From: Betaproteobacteria bacterium
GTDB taxonomy: Bacteria > Pseudomonadota > Gammaproteobacteria > Burkholderiales > UBA3065
NCBI GenBank assembly: GCA_027490755.1
Contig: JAIXXL010000009.1
Coordinates: forward strand, 186,001 to 250,000
Reading direction: 5' to 3'
Length of the DNA stretch: 64,000 nt
Shown here: positions 51,794 to 63,449 of the stretch, one piece after another
Numbering within the stretch: the stretch's first letter is position 1
How the letters are laid out: each line of letters starts with the position of its first letter
Position numbers and translations under genes: made by a program
The notes under the pieces: generated by a model
Seen by the model: the letters and a program-made list of their open reading frames with translations, nothing else
Database searches by the model: none
Told to the model about the DNA's origin: nothing

Positions 51794-53536
51794 TCAGGGC
51801 ATCAGTACGTAACGACCGGGCGCCGGCCCCGACGAGGCCGGCTCGCGCGCATCGGGCGGCAGCGCATCGAGCAGCACCGGCGCCGACGAGTGCTGCTGCA
51901 ACCACGCCTGCCAGGCCGGCCACCACGACCCCTCGGTGACGGGTGCGCCAGCGATCCAGGCCTCGGGGTCGACGTACTTGCCGTCGACCGGGCGCACCGT
52001 CATGCGGTAGCTGCGCGGCACCCCGGCCCCGGGCGGGTTCACCACACCCACGTTGTGGCCGCCGCTGGTCAGGCAGAAGGTGACCTCGGTGTCGGTGAGC
52101 AGGCTGATCTTGTAGACCGAGCGCCACGGCGAGACGGTGTCACGCTCTGTGGCCAGCGTGAACACCGGCACGCGGATGTCGCTCAGCGCCACCGGCTTGC
52201 CGCCGGCGCGGTAACGCCCCTGCGCCAGGTCGTTGTGGTGATACAGGCTCTGCAGGTACTCGCGGTGCTGGCGGAACGGCATACGCGTGGCGTCGGCATT
52301 CCACGCGTGCAGGTCAGTGAGTGGGCGCCGGCGGCCCATCAGGTAATCGTGGACCATGCGCGAGAACACCAGATCGCGCTGGTTCAGCAAAGCAAAGGCA
52401 CCGACCATCTGCTTGCCATCCAGATACCCCTGCGAGGCCATCAGGTCGTCGAGCCAGGCCAGCTGCGCCTCGTCGATGAACAGCCCGAGCTCGCCCGGCT
52501 CCGAGAAATCCACCTGCGAGGCGAGCAGGCTGAGGCTCTGCAGGCGCTGGTCGTCGGCGTGCGCCATGCGCGCTGCCGCGATGGCCAGCAGCGTGCCGCC
52601 CAGGCAGTAGCCCACCGCGTGCACGCGGCGCGCGCCCCAGGCCTTCGACACCGCGTCGATGGCGGCCATGGCGCCCTTCTGCAGGTAGTCGTCCATGCCG
52701 AGGTCGCGGTCGGTGCCGTCCGGGTTGCGCCACGACACCATGTAGACCACGTGGCCGTGCCCGACCAGGAAGCGCACCAGCGAGTTGTGCGGGGACAGGT
52801 CGAGGATGTAGTACTTCATGATCCACGATGGCAGTACCAGAACCGGCTCCGGGTGCACCGCAGGCGTCACCGGCGTGTAGCGGATGAGCTCGATCAGGTG
52901 GTTGCGAAATACCACCTCGCCGGGCGTCACCGCCACCTCGACCCCGGGCCGGAAGTGCTCGGCCCCGACCGGCGGGCGATTTCCGGCGATGCGCGCGGCG
53001 TCCTCGACCCAGTTGCGCCACCCTGAGGCCAGGTTGGCGCCGTTGGTACGCAAGGTCTGATCGAGCAGTTCCGGGTTGGTGGCCAGAAAGTTGGAGGGCG
53101 AGACCAGGTCGAGCCACTGCCGGGCGGCAAAGTCGACCACCCGCTCGTGGTGGTGGCTGACCCCGCTGACATCGGTGGTGGCCGCGTGCCACCACTGCTG
53201 GTTGAGCAGAAACCCCTGCCACAGCAGGTTGAACGGCCACTCCTGCCAATGCGGCGCCTCGAAGCGCCGGTCCTGCGGCAGGGGCCTGATACACGACTCG
53301 CGGTGGCCGGCCATGCACTCGCCGAGGTGGCGCGACAGGCGCAGCGTCTGGCGCAGGGCCAGCAGCGACAGGTCCATCTGCTTGCCGGGTGAGAACGCCA
53401 GGTGCATGAGCCAGTCGGCTGTCGCACCGGCGAGCACCAAAGGCGAAAGGCCATGCGTAAGCCGAGCGACGCTGGCGTGCACGGCGCGGTCAAAGTCGCC
53501 GCTGGCAAAGCTGTCGGCGGCACGGGCGGCTGACAT
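51794..53536 (-). CDS. phaC: Poly(3-hydroxyalkanoate) polymerase, class I-like PhaC
   Basis: A 580-residue alpha/beta hydrolase-fold enzyme that polymerises hydroxyacyl-CoA into PHA. The lipase-like box is GYCLGGTLL with nucleophile Cys (about res 300). Acid and base are in ATERDTVSPW and SGGHNVGVVNPPG. The PhaC N-domain (res about 85-245) with SPSNFLATNPE and QWWHAATTDVSG matches PhaC_N. Also WIMKYYILDLSPHNSLVRFL. No phaA/B/P genes are nearby. It is an orphan or a second PhaC copy. Confidence 0.93.
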   Translation of the reverse strand: MSAARAADSFASGDFDRAVHASVARLTHGLSPLVLAGATADWLMHLAFSPGKQMDLSLLALRQTLRLSRHLGECMAGHRESCIRPLPQDRRFEAPHWQEWPFNLLWQGFLLNQQWWHAATTDVSGVSHHHERVVDFAARQWLDLVSPSNFLATNPELLDQTLRTNGANLASGWRNWVEDAARIAGNRPPVGAEHFRPGVEVAVTPGEVVFRNHLIELIRYTPVTPAVHPEPVLVLPSWIMKYYILDLSPHNSLVRFLVGHGHVVYMVSWRNPDGTDRDLGMDDYLQKGAMAAIDAVSKAWGARRVHAVGYCLGGTLLAIAAARMAHADDQRLQSLSLLASQVDFSEPGELGLFIDEAQLAWLDDLMASQGYLDGKQMVGAFALLNQRDLVFSRMVHDYLMGRRRPLTDLHAWNADATRMPFRQHREYLQSLYHHNDLAQGRYRAGGKPVALSDIRVPVFTLATERDTVSPWRSVYKISLLTDTEVTFCLTSGGHNVGVVNPPGAGVPRSYRMTVRPVDGKYVDPEAWIAGAPVTEGSWWPAWQAWLQQHSSAPVLLDALPPDAREPASSGPAPGRYVLMP

Positions 53537-53721
53537 GACTCACTCCGGGTACGGGCGCGATGGGCGAGAATCGCACCGCGAGTGAGTGGTGTGGCAGCCG
53601 CCGCGGCTTGGCATTGACACCGCTCAAGCGCGGCGCAGTCGCCATGGGGACACCCGGCAGACGGCAGGCCGCCGCCCCACCCTGCTCAGCCCGCAACCGA
53701 TCTGCAAGGACGACGAGCCCC

Positions 53722-54168
53722 ATGACCATCGACTGGCCCCACTTCTCCCCCCTGCATGCGCTTACCGGCGGCGCGCTGATCGGGCTCGCCAGCGTGATGC
53801 TGATGCTGTTGCACGGCCGCATCGCCGGCATCAGCGGCATCCTCGGCGGGTTGCTGGCGGGCCTGCTTGGCGATAGCAGCAAGCCGGAGGTGCTGTGGCG
53901 ACTGGCGTTCTTGCTCGGTCTGCTCTACGCGCCGCTGCTCTACCGGCAGTGGGAGGTGGTCGGGCCGATCCACGTCGAGGCCGGCAACGGGACCTTGGTT
54001 GCGGCTGGCTTGCTGGTCGGCTTCGGCACGCGTCTGGCCGGCGGCTGCACATCTGGCCATGGCATCTGCGGCCTGTCGCGGCTGTCCATCCGTTCGCTGG
54101 TAGCCGTGTGCGCCTTCATGGCGGCCGGCTTCGTCACCGTCGGCGTGGTCCGCCACCTGCTCGCCTGA
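53722..54168 (+). CDS. YeeE/YedE-type sulfur transporter, N-terminal half protein
   Basis: A 148-residue membrane protein with four helices and the signature [22 protein letters not shown], including the conserved Cys of thiosulfate transporters of the TsuA type. The ATG at 53722 follows a GACGAG region; the longer frame to 53560 is not conserved. It is followed after 10 nt by a partner covering the second half. Divergent from phaC. Confidence 0.82.
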   Translation: MTIDWPHFSPLHALTGGALIGLASVMLMLLHGRIAGISGILGGLLAGLLGDSSKPEVLWRLAFLLGLLYAPLLYRQWEVVGPIHVEAGNGTLVAAGLLVGFGTRLAGGCTSGHGICGLSRLSIRSLVAVCAFMAAGFVTVGVVRHLLA

Positions 54169-54178
54169 GATTCGCGCC

Positions 54179-54607
54179 ATGAGATCTGTCTCCGTCTTCC
54201 TCTGTGGCCTGGTCTTCGGCATCGGCCTGATCGTGTCCGGCATGGCCGACCCCGCCAACGTGATCGGCTTCCTCGACCTGGCCGGCCTGTGGAACCCGCA
54301 ACTGGCGCTGGTGATGGCTGGCGCCGTGGCGGTCGGCTTGGCCGGTTTCGCGCTGGCGCGACGCCGCACCCACCCCCTGCTGGCTGGCGCAGAGGGCACC
54401 ATGCACTGGCCCACCGCCACACGCGTCGACCGCAGATTGATGCTCGGCAGCGTGCTGTTCGGCGTCGGTTGGGGATTGGCCGGCTTCTGCCCGGGGCCAG
54501 CGCTAGTGGGCGTGGGGCTGGGCAACGGCGACGCGGTAGTGTTCACCGTTGCCATGCTGGCCGGCATGTTCCTGCATCGCAAACTGGCGCCGCACCTGCC
54601 AGGCTGA
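54179..54607 (+). CDS. YeeE/YedE-type transporter, C-terminal half protein (DUF6691)
   Basis: A 142-residue membrane protein: [27 protein letters not shown] and [19 protein letters not shown]. Its layout mirrors the first half, so the pair forms the complete two-repeat pore that is a single chain in other species. The FCPGP Cys is kept. Coupled with the preceding gene by a short gap. Confidence 0.82.
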   Translation: MRSVSVFLCGLVFGIGLIVSGMADPANVIGFLDLAGLWNPQLALVMAGAVAVGLAGFALARRRTHPLLAGAEGTMHWPTATRVDRRLMLGSVLFGVGWGLAGFCPGPALVGVGLGNGDAVVFTVAMLAGMFLHRKLAPHLPG

Positions 54608-54693
54608 GCGCCGCGGCGTCGCCAACTGAACACGCGCGCATCCGATCCGCAGTCCCCATGTGCTGCAGGGGTTGCGGCTAAACTTGTGCCGTC

Positions 54694-55500
54694 ATGCCTC
54701 GTTTTGCTGCGAACCTGTCGATGCTCTTCGCCGAGCATCCCTTCCTCGAACGCTACGCCGCCGCGGCGCGAGCCGGGTTCAGCGGCGTGGAGTGCTGGTT
54801 CCCCTACGCGCACGATGCGTCGGTCGTGTCGGAACTGCTCGAGACCCACGGCCTGCAGCAGGTCCTGATCAACGCCCCGGCCGGCGACTGGGACGCCGGC
54901 GAGCGCGGCATCGGCTGCCACCCCGACCGCATCGCCGAGTTCCGCGAGGGCATCGATGTCGCCATCGACTACGCGCGTGCTGTGGGCTGCCGACAGATCA
55001 ACGTGCTGGCCGGCATCGCCCCCGAGGACACCGACGCCGAGACGCTCGAGGGCACGCTGCTGGCCAACCTGCGTTTTGCCGCCAAACGGATGGGCGAGCA
55101 CGGCCTCGACCTGCTGCTCGAGCCGATCAACACGCGCGATATCCCCGGCTACGCGGTCAATCGATCATCCCAAGCGCTGGCCATCCTCGAGGCCATCGGC
55201 GTCGGCAACACGCGCCTGCAGTACGACTGCTTCCACATGCAGGTGATGGAGGGCAACCTGGCGCAGACCATCCAGCGGCACCTCGAGCGCATCGGCCACA
55301 TCCAGATCGCCGACAACCCCGGGCGCGGGGCGCCCGGTAGCGGCGAGATCAATTACGCCTTCCTGTTCGCGTGGCTGGACCGCATCGGCTACCGCGGCTG
55401 GGTCAGCGCGGAGTACCTGCCGGGGCCGGATACACCGGCATCGCTGGGCTGGCTACGGCCCTGGCTTGAGCAGCCGCATTACGAGGAGACCCCGGCATGA
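54694..55500 (+). CDS. hyi: Hydroxypyruvate isomerase
   Basis: A 268-residue TIM-barrel isomerase that interconverts hydroxypyruvate and tartronate semialdehyde. LSMLFAEHPFLERYAAAARAGF, INAPAGDWDAGERGI and LLEPINTRDIPGY are the Hyi hallmarks with metal ligands Glu/Asp/His/Glu visible (EPIN, DCFHMQVMEG, QIADNPGR, AEY). It overlaps the reductase gene by ATGA, forming a glyoxylate-utilisation pair. Confidence 0.93.
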   Translation: MPRFAANLSMLFAEHPFLERYAAAARAGFSGVECWFPYAHDASVVSELLETHGLQQVLINAPAGDWDAGERGIGCHPDRIAEFREGIDVAIDYARAVGCRQINVLAGIAPEDTDAETLEGTLLANLRFAAKRMGEHGLDLLLEPINTRDIPGYAVNRSSQALAILEAIGVGNTRLQYDCFHMQVMEGNLAQTIQRHLERIGHIQIADNPGRGAPGSGEINYAFLFAWLDRIGYRGWVSAEYLPGPDTPASLGWLRPWLEQPHYEETPA

Positions 55501-56399
55501 ATGCGCAGCACCACCTACGTACAGGTTTCATCGGCCTCGGCATCATGGGCGGGCCGATGGCCTGCAACCTGATCAAGGGTGGCTACCCCGTCACCGGCCA
55601 CTCGCGCAGCGGCGTGCCACAGGCCTGCATCGAGGCCGGCGTAGTGCCGGCCAGCAGCCCGGCAGAGGTCGCCGCCGCCAGCGACATCGTCATCCTGATG
55701 CTGCCGGACACGCCCGACGTGGAGAAGGTGCTGTTCGGCCCTGGCGGCGTGGCCGAAGGGGTGCAGCCAGGGGCAGTGGTCATCAACATGAGCTCGATCT
55801 CGCCGGCAGCCGAGCCCGGCAACGCGGCACGCCTCGCCGCCAAGGGCGTGGAATACCTCGATGCCCCGGTCTCGGGTGGCGACCTTGGCGCCATCGCCGG
55901 GACGCTGTCGATCATGGCTGGCGGCAAGGCCGAGGTGTTCGAGGCGGTGAGGCCGGTACTGGCGTGCATGGGCAAGGCGCTGAACCACATCGGCCCGCAC
56001 GGCGCCGGTCAGACCTGCAAGCTGGCCAACAACATGGTCGGCGCGATGACGCTGATGGCGGTGGCCGAGGCGCTGACCTTTGCGTCCAAGTCGGGTGCCG
56101 ACCCGGCCCGGGTGCGCGAGGCGCTGCTGGGCGGCTTTGCCCAGTCACGCATCCTCGAGGTCCATGGCAAGCGCATGATCGAGCGCGACTTTGTGCCCGG
56201 ATTCAAGATCGAGCTGATGCAGAAGGACCTCAACAACGCGCTACAGAACGCGCGTCAGCTGGGCATGGCGATCCAGGGCACGGCCATGGCGCAGCAGCTT
56301 TTCAGCGTTGCGTGTGGTCTGGGCGGCGCGCAGTGGGACCACTCCGGCATCGCGCGGGCGGTCGAGTCGATGGCCAGCCACCCGATCGCGGGGGACTAG
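55497..56399 (+). CDS. glxR: 2-hydroxy-3-oxopropionate (tartronate semialdehyde) reductase
   Basis: A 300-residue beta-hydroxyacid dehydrogenase. NAD(P) motif GLGIMGGPMACNL at about res 13-25, substrate motif DAPVSGGDLGAIAGTLSIM, catalytic Lys in CKLANNMVGAM. Reduces tartronate semialdehyde to glycerate. Coupled to hyi; with GlcDEF it points to growth on glycolate or glyoxylate via carboligase, whose gene is elsewhere. Confidence 0.93.
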   Translation: MNAQHHLRTGFIGLGIMGGPMACNLIKGGYPVTGHSRSGVPQACIEAGVVPASSPAEVAAASDIVILMLPDTPDVEKVLFGPGGVAEGVQPGAVVINMSSISPAAEPGNAARLAAKGVEYLDAPVSGGDLGAIAGTLSIMAGGKAEVFEAVRPVLACMGKALNHIGPHGAGQTCKLANNMVGAMTLMAVAEALTFASKSGADPARVREALLGGFAQSRILEVHGKRMIERDFVPGFKIELMQKDLNNALQNARQLGMAIQGTAMAQQLFSVACGLGGAQWDHSGIARAVESMASHPIAGD

Positions 56400-56402
56400 G
56401 CC

Positions 56403-56597
56403 TCAGTCAGCCTCGTCGATCCAGGCCTGCTGGATGGCCTCGAGGATCTTCTCGCCGCAGCGGCCCTGATCGTCGTCGAAACCATCGAGCGCCATCACCC
56501 AGTTCATCAGGTCGGTGAAGCGCACCGTCAGCGGGTCGACGTCCGGATGGGCGTCGACCAGGGCGATGGCGATGTCAAGCGTGTCGGTCCACTTCAT
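56403..56597 (-). CDS. iscX: IscX
   Basis: A 64-residue acidic protein, MKWTDTLDIAIAL through to EAIQQAWIDEAD, with the DPLTVRFTDLMNWVMALDGFDDD block of IscX. It binds IscS and iron and modulates cluster assembly. Usually directly after fdx; here a lipoprotein gene lies between. Last gene of the isc operon. Confidence 0.93.
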   Translation of the reverse strand: MKWTDTLDIAIALVDAHPDVDPLTVRFTDLMNWVMALDGFDDDQGRCGEKILEAIQQAWIDEAD

Positions 56598-56600
56598 GGC

Positions 56601-56882
56601 TTATTTCTTCTTGCAGTCCCAGTTCTCGGTGCCGCGCGCGAGCTTTCGCTGCATCTTGTCGAATGACATGTAGTTGCGGCTGGTAGTGCCGCACTGGTCA
56701 CGGAAACCGATGACCATGATGTTGCCGTTGGTCTGGCAGACCTCGTAGCGGTCGGCGCCGGCGTACTCGACGCGGCTGCCGTCGATGACCAGCTCGGTGC
56801 CCTCGCAGTCGTAGGTGCCGTTGCTGCATCCCGTCAGCACCAAAAGCGCAGCCGCGGCAAGAGACGATCGATGGATAGTCAT
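56601..56882 (-). CDS. Small lipoprotein of unknown function inside isc operon
   Basis: A 93-residue protein. The lipobox LTGC has its Cys at residue 19; four further Cys (in NGTYDCEG, YEVCQTN, RDQCGTT and NWDCKKK) suggest disulfides in the mature domain. It is an outer membrane or periplasmic lipoprotein. It lies between fdx (32 nt upstream) and iscX (3 nt downstream). I do not recognise the family. Its export does not fit cytoplasmic cluster assembly. Confidence 0.75.
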   Translation of the reverse strand: MTIHRSSLAAAALLVLTGCSNGTYDCEGTELVIDGSRVEYAGADRYEVCQTNGNIMVIGFRDQCGTTSRNYMSFDKMQRKLARGTENWDCKKK

Positions 56883-56913
56883 GGCGAAGCCTCCCTTTGC
56901 GTATGGCGTCCGG

Positions 56914-57252
56914 TCAGTGGTCTTCGGACGCGTGGTTGATCGTGTACTTCGGGATCTCGATGGTCAACGGGACGCCGTCGACACGCGCCTGACACGACAG
57001 CCGCGACTGCGCAGTCAGGCCCCAGGCCATGTCGAGCATGTCCTCCTCATCCTCGGTCGCCTCGGCGAGGGAATCAAGACCCTGACGGACGATGACGTGG
57101 CAGGTGGTGCAGGCACAGCTCTTTTCGCAGGCGTGCTCGATATCGATATCGTGCTGCAGCAGCGCGTCGCAGATGGAGGTGCCGGCTGCGGCCTCGAAGG
57201 TCGCGCCCTCGGGGCAGAGCGTGGCGTGCGGCAGGACGGTGATGGTGGGCAT
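56914..57252 (-). CDS. fdx: ISC-type [2Fe-2S] ferredoxin
   Basis: A 112-residue ferredoxin. Cluster ligands are in CEKSCACTTCHVI (three Cys) and LSCQA (fourth), with GTSICDALLQHDIDIEHACEKS typical of the ISC group. It supplies electrons for cluster assembly. 8 nt downstream of hscA. Confidence 0.95.
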   Translation of the reverse strand: MPTITVLPHATLCPEGATFEAAAGTSICDALLQHDIDIEHACEKSCACTTCHVIVRQGLDSLAEATEDEEDMLDMAWGLTAQSRLSCQARVDGVPLTIEIPKYTINHASEDH

Positions 57253-57260
57253 GGGTCTGG

Positions 57261-59128
<1,868 letters not shown>

Positions 59129-59129
<1 letters not shown>

Positions 59130-59686
59130 CAGTCGATCAGCGCCGCGCGCACGTCCTCGATGTCGTCGTGCAGCTTCTCGAGGAAGCGCAGCCGGCGCCA
59201 GGCGTCGGCCGCGGCCGGCCAGTCGGCGGCGGCGATGCGCTCGGAGAGCAGCGGCCAGAGCCGGCCCTCGGCGCCGCGGATGTCGTGTTCGATGTGGCGC
59301 AGACCCTTGTCGTCGCGGTGGGCGCGCGCCTCGGCGACCTGCTCGCGCCACTCCATCTGCTGCATCAGGAAGTCGGCCGGCATGGCGGTGTTGTCCTGCT
59401 CGCCCAGGCCGACACCGGCGCTCTCGATGAGGTGCTTCGCACGCGGCAGCGGCTTCTTCAAGGTCCGGTAGGCCTCGTTGGCGGCGGCGGCCCACTGCAT
59501 GGCGACGCGACGCTCGGCCTCCGATTTGTCGGCGAAGCGGTCGGGGTGCACCTGCGCCTGCAGCTGGCGGTAGGCATCGTCCAGCGCGTGCGGGTCGACA
59601 TCCATTCCGCGCGGCAGGCCGAGCAGTGCGAACGGGTCGGCGCCGGGGCCGGTGGTGGCCACAGCGGCCGTCACCGCATCAGACAT
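59129..59686 (-). CDS. hscB: Fe-S protein assembly co-chaperone HscB
   Basis: A 185-residue J-domain protein with [18 protein letters not shown] (HPD motif, about res 47-49) and the C-terminal HscB oligomerisation helix bundle with the IscU-binding surface. Stimulates HscA ATPase. Overlaps both iscA and hscA. Confidence 0.94.
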
Positions 59687-60002
59687 TGAAACTTTCCCCG
59701 CAGCCGCACTCGTTCTTCACATTGGGGTTGTTGAACTGGAAGCCCTCGTTGAGGCCCTCGCGGACAAAATCCAACTCGGTACCGTCGATGAAGGCCAGCG
59801 ACTTGGGGTCGATGATGACAGTCGTGCCGTGGCTCTCGAACTGCAGATCCTCGGGCTTGACCTCGTCCGCGTATTCGAGGACATAGGCCAGCCCCGAGCA
59901 GCCGGTCGTGCGCACGCCCAGACGCAGCCCCACGCCCTGCCCTCGCTTGGCGATGAACTTCTGGACGTGGGCGGCGGCGCGCTCGGTGAGGGTGACAGCC
60001 AT
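59679..60002 (-). CDS. iscA: Iron-sulfur carrier IscA
   Basis: A 107-residue A-type carrier. Three Cys lie in [13 protein letters not shown] (C35) and NECGCGESF (C99, C101), with the family pattern [17 protein letters not shown]. Delivers [4Fe-4S]. Its start is 1 nt from the iscU stop. Confidence 0.95.
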   Translation of the reverse strand: MAVTLTERAAAHVQKFIAKRGQGVGLRLGVRTTGCSGLAYVLEYADEVKPEDLQFESHGTTVIIDPKSLAFIDGTELDFVREGLNEGFQFNNPNVKNECGCGESFNV

Positions 60003-60003
60003 C

Positions 60004-60390
60004 TCAGTTCCCGTGCTTCTTGCGGTAGTCCTCGACGGCAGCCTTGATGGCGTCCTCGGCGAGGATCGAGCAGTGGATCTTGACCGGCGGCAGCGCCAGC
60101 TCTTCGGCGATCTGCGTGTTCTTGATGCCCATCGCCTGGTCCAGGGTCTTGCCCTTGACCCACTCGGTGACCAGCGAGCTCGAAGCGATGGCCGAGCCGC
60201 AGCCGTAGGTCTTGAACTTGGCGTCCTGGATGACGCCGTCGGCGCCGACCTTGATCTGCAGCTTCATGACGTCGCCGCAGGCCGGCGCGCCGACCATGCC
60301 GGTGCCGACGTCAGCGTCTTCCGTCTTGTCGAAGGACCCGACGTTGCGGGGGTTCTCGTAGTGGTCGATGACCTTTTCGCTGTATGCCAT
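60004..60390 (-). CDS. iscU: Fe-S cluster scaffold IscU
   Basis: A 128-residue scaffold with the three conserved Cys in [28 protein letters not shown] and [14 protein letters not shown] plus Asp/His ligands; LPPVKIHCS is the chaperone motif region. AGGAAAA precedes the ATG. It receives sulfur from IscS. The gap to iscS (99 nt) is GT-rich. Confidence 0.96.
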   Translation of the reverse strand: MAYSEKVIDHYENPRNVGSFDKTEDADVGTGMVGAPACGDVMKLQIKVGADGVIQDAKFKTYGCGSAIASSSLVTEWVKGKTLDQAMGIKNTQIAEELALPPVKIHCSILAEDAIKAAVEDYRKKHGN

Positions 60391-60489
60391 TTTTCCTGAC
60401 TCCCTGATGCGCTGGTGCTGTGCGCTTGTATGTGTCTGTACTCGTGTGTGTCGGTGTAGTTGCGGTGCGTCTGTGCTGACCGGCGGCGC

Positions 60490-61704
60490 CTAGTGCGCAG
60501 CCCACTGGACCGAGTTGATGTCGATGCCGGCCTGGACCATCTCCCACAGCGGGCTCATCTCACGCAGCTTGCCGACCTTGGACTGCAGCAGCTGGATGGT
60601 GTAGTCGACCTCTTCCTCGGTGGTGAAGCGCCCGATCGAGAAGCGGATCGAGCTGTGCGCCAGTTCGTCGGAGCGGCCGAGCGCGCGCAGCACGTAGCTC
60701 GGCTCGAGGCTGGCGCTGGTGCAGGCCGAGCCCGACGAGACGGCGATGTCCTTGATCGCCATGATCAGCGACTCGCCCTCGACGTAGGCAAAGCTAACGT
60801 TGAGATTGTGCGGCACACGCTGCTCCAGGCTGCCGTTAAGGAACACCTCGTCCATGGTCGACAGGCCGGCCCAGAGGCGGTCGCGCAGCATGCGCACGCG
60901 CTCGTTCTCGGTGCCCATCTCTTCGCGGGCGATGCGGAAGGCCTCGCCCATGCCGACGATCTGGTGGGTCGGCAGCGTGCCCGAGCGGAAGCCGCGCTCG
61001 TGGCCGCCACCATGCATCTGCGCCTCGAGGCGGATGCGCGGCTTGCGACGCACGTAGAGCGCGCCGATGCCCTTCGGGCCGTAGGTCTTGTGCGCGCAGA
61101 AGCTCATCAGGTCGACCGGCAGCGTGGCCAGATCGATGGCGACCTTGCCGGTGGCCTGGGCGGCGTCGACGTGGAACACCGTGCCGTTGGCGCGGCACAG
61201 GTCGCCGATGGCGCGGATGTCCTGGATGACGCCGATCTCGTTGTTGACGAACATGATGGAGACGACGCAAGTGTCCGGACGCAGGGCCGCCTTGAAGGCG
61301 TCCATATCGAGCAGGCCGTCGTCGCGCGGGTCGAGGTAGGTCACCTCGAATCCGGTGCGCTCGAGCTCGCGCATGGTGTCGAGCACCGCCTTGTGCTCGG
61401 TCTTCAGCGTGATCAGGTGCTTGCCCTTGGTGGCGTAGAAGTGCGCCGCGCCCTTGATGGCGAGGTTGTTGGACTCGGTCGCGCCCGAGGTCCAGACGAT
61501 CTCGCGCGGGTCGGCGCCGACCAGCGCGGCGACGTTGCCGCGTGCGGTCTCGACGGCGTCCTCGGCAGACCAGCCGAAGGCGTGGCTGCGCGATGCCGGG
61601 TTGCCGTAGATCTCGCCCAGATAGGGGACCATGGCGTCGACGACGCGCGGGTCGACTGGGGTGGTGGCCGAGTAGTCGAGGTAGAGCGGGAACTTCAGGG
61701 ACAT
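60490..61704 (-). CDS. iscS: Cysteine desulfurase IscS
   Basis: A 404-residue PLP enzyme. [14 protein letters not shown] at the start, [14 protein letters not shown] and [14 protein letters not shown] (PLP Lys), [21 protein letters not shown] (active Cys loop) fit group I IscS. Supplies persulfide to IscU and tRNA thiolation. Downstream of a second, shorter desulfurase gene. Confidence 0.96.
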   Translation of the reverse strand: MSLKFPLYLDYSATTPVDPRVVDAMVPYLGEIYGNPASRSHAFGWSAEDAVETARGNVAALVGADPREIVWTSGATESNNLAIKGAAHFYATKGKHLITLKTEHKAVLDTMRELERTGFEVTYLDPRDDGLLDMDAFKAALRPDTCVVSIMFVNNEIGVIQDIRAIGDLCRANGTVFHVDAAQATGKVAIDLATLPVDLMSFCAHKTYGPKGIGALYVRRKPRIRLEAQMHGGGHERGFRSGTLPTHQIVGMGEAFRIAREEMGTENERVRMLRDRLWAGLSTMDEVFLNGSLEQRVPHNLNVSFAYVEGESLIMAIKDIAVSSGSACTSASLEPSYVLRALGRSDELAHSSIRFSIGRFTTEEEVDYTIQLLQSKVGKLREMSPLWEMVQAGIDINSVQWAAH

Positions 61705-61751
61705 TCGGTGTTGCCTCTTCGGGTGGATTCGTGAAGTTTGAAAAGCGTCGT

Positions 61752-62900
61752 TCAGACAGCCATCGAGACCAGACCGCGCAGGCCGGCCAAACAGGTGGAG
61801 AGCGCCGCACGCAACTGCTGCAACTGTGCCGCCGTGGTAGTGCGGCCGATGCTGACGCGCACCGCGCCCCGCGCCAGGTCGGGCGGCACGCCCATGGCCA
61901 GCAGCGTCGCGCTCGGTGCGTGTTCGCTGCTCGAGCAGGCCGAGCCACTGCCCAGCGCGAAACCGGACTCGTCCAGCGCCAGCAGCAGCGTGGCGCCGTC
62001 GATGCCGGGGAAGGCGAAGAAGACAGTGTTGGGCAGACGCTCGGCGCCGGCGCCGAACACCACCGCGCCCTCGGCCTGCAACCAACCCGCCAGCAGATCG
62101 CGCAGAGCGGTCTGACGCGCGGCCTCGGCGGCCATGCCGCCGGCCGCCAGCTCGCAGGCCAGGCCAAAACCGACGATGGCGGGGACGTTCTCGGTGCCAG
62201 CGCGCAGGCCGTGCTCGTGGCCGCCGCCCTCGATCTGCGCACGCAGGTCGAGGCGCTTGCCCACCACCAGCGCACCGATGCCCTTGGGGCCATAAAACTT
62301 GTGCGCGGACAGGCTCATCGCGTCGACATTCAGCGCGTCGAGGCGGACCGGCAGCTTGCCGGCCATCTGCACGGCGTCGGTATGCACCACGGCGCCCGCC
62401 TCGCGGGCGGTCTCGGCCAAGGCGGCCACGTCCTGCAGCACCCCGGTCTCGTTGTGCGCGGCGATGAACGAGGCGATGCCGATGCCGCCGGCGGCCTGGT
62501 CACGCAGACTGGCAGCGTCGATGCGACCTTGGCTGTCCAGCCCGACCTCGGCCAGCTGCCAGCCGGCGCGAGCCAGGCCCTTGGCCGGACGACGCACGCA
62601 GGCGTGTTCGGCGGCGCTGACCAGAACCCGGCCCGGCCGCCGCAGCGCGGCCACGCCGCGCAGGAACAGGTTGTTGGCCTCGGAACCGCCGCTGGTGAAG
62701 ATGACCTGCGACGGCTGCACGCCGACGAAGCCCGCGACCTGCTCGCGCGCGGCATCCACCGCACGACGAGCCGCGACACCGGCGCGATGGACACTGGACG
62801 GGTTGGCGGCGCAGTCGGCCCAGAACGGGGCCATGGCCGCCACCACCGCCGGGTCTACCGGGGTCGTCGCGTTGTGGTCGAGGAACACGCTGTTGTGCAT
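61752..62900 (-). CDS. Second cysteine desulfurase (NifS-like)
   Basis: A 382-residue PLP enzyme with [46 protein letters not shown] (PLP Lys) and [21 protein letters not shown] (active Cys). It is about 40% like IscS in the core by eye and closer to NifS-type enzymes. Lies between iscR and iscS. A tandem pair is known in some betaproteobacteria but the division of work between the two is not clear. Confidence 0.9.
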   Translation of the reverse strand: MHNSVFLDHNATTPVDPAVVAAMAPFWADCAANPSSVHRAGVAARRAVDAAREQVAGFVGVQPSQVIFTSGGSEANNLFLRGVAALRRPGRVLVSAAEHACVRRPAKGLARAGWQLAEVGLDSQGRIDAASLRDQAAGGIGIASFIAAHNETGVLQDVAALAETAREAGAVVHTDAVQMAGKLPVRLDALNVDAMSLSAHKFYGPKGIGALVVGKRLDLRAQIEGGGHEHGLRAGTENVPAIVGFGLACELAAGGMAAEAARQTALRDLLAGWLQAEGAVVFGAGAERLPNTVFFAFPGIDGATLLLALDESGFALGSGSACSSSEHAPSATLLAMGVPPDLARGAVRVSIGRTTTAAQLQQLRAALSTCLAGLRGLVSMAV

Positions 62901-62911
62901 GGCTGTGTGGT

Positions 62912-63400
62912 TCAGGCAGGCACCGAGTCGGAGCTGCGCTCGCGACGTTCGCGGAACAGGTCTTCGGTGCGCACAGCCTGGGTGTCACCCTGGCCCTGAC
63001 GCTGCCCGGCCACCAGCCGGGCCAGCGACACCGAGGACAGGTAGTCGTGGATGTGGGCGTTGAGTGAGGTCCACAGGTCATGCGTCATGCAGGCCTGCTC
63101 GTCGTGGCAGTTGCGCTTGCCACCGCACTGGGTCGCATCGATCGGCTCGTCGACCGCCTCGATGATCTCGGCCACCGAGATCTGCTCGGCATCGCGACCG
63201 AGCCGGTAGCCGCCGCCAGGGCCGCGCACACTGTCCACCAGGTTGCGGCGGCGCAGGCGACCGAACAGCTGCTCGAGGTACGACAGCGAGATGCGTTGCC
63301 GCTCGCTGATGCCAGCCAGCGTGACCGGGCCGCCATGCTGACGCAGGCCCAGATCGATCATGGCGGTGACGGCGAAGCGACCTTTGGTGGTGAGGCGCAT
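62912..63400 (-). CDS. iscR: Rrf2-family Fe-S regulator IscR
   Basis: A 162-residue regulator: MRLTTKGRFAVTAMIDL start, HTH in ISLSYLEQLFGRLRRRNLVDSVRGPGGGYRL. Cluster ligands are the spaced Cys in QCGGKRNCHDEQACMTH (C-x5-C-x5-C) with the following His. Cluster-bound IscR represses its own operon. The start at 63400 is preferred over a longer frame. First gene of the isc operon. Confidence 0.96.
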   Translation of the reverse strand: MRLTTKGRFAVTAMIDLGLRQHGGPVTLAGISERQRISLSYLEQLFGRLRRRNLVDSVRGPGGGYRLGRDAEQISVAEIIEAVDEPIDATQCGGKRNCHDEQACMTHDLWTSLNAHIHDYLSSVSLARLVAGQRQGQGDTQAVRTEDLFRERRERSSDSVPA

Positions 63401-63449
63401 GTGTTTTCTCCAGGCACTCGCGCAACGCGCGAACAGCCTTTGTGGTTTC

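Noticed and set aside
51170..53026. 618-residue plus-strand open frame over phaC
   Set aside because: Shadow of the PHA synthase and glycine-zipper genes on the other strand; no conserved motif.
53560..53721. N-terminal extension of the first YeeE/YedE half gene
   Set aside because: The extra 54 residues are Arg/Ala-rich and not membrane-like, while the ATG at 53722 starts the conserved protein.
60391..60489. GT-rich gap between iscU and iscS as a small RNA
   Set aside because: It has alternating GT words but no stem or promoter that I can support; it probably is simple sequence in the leader of iscU.
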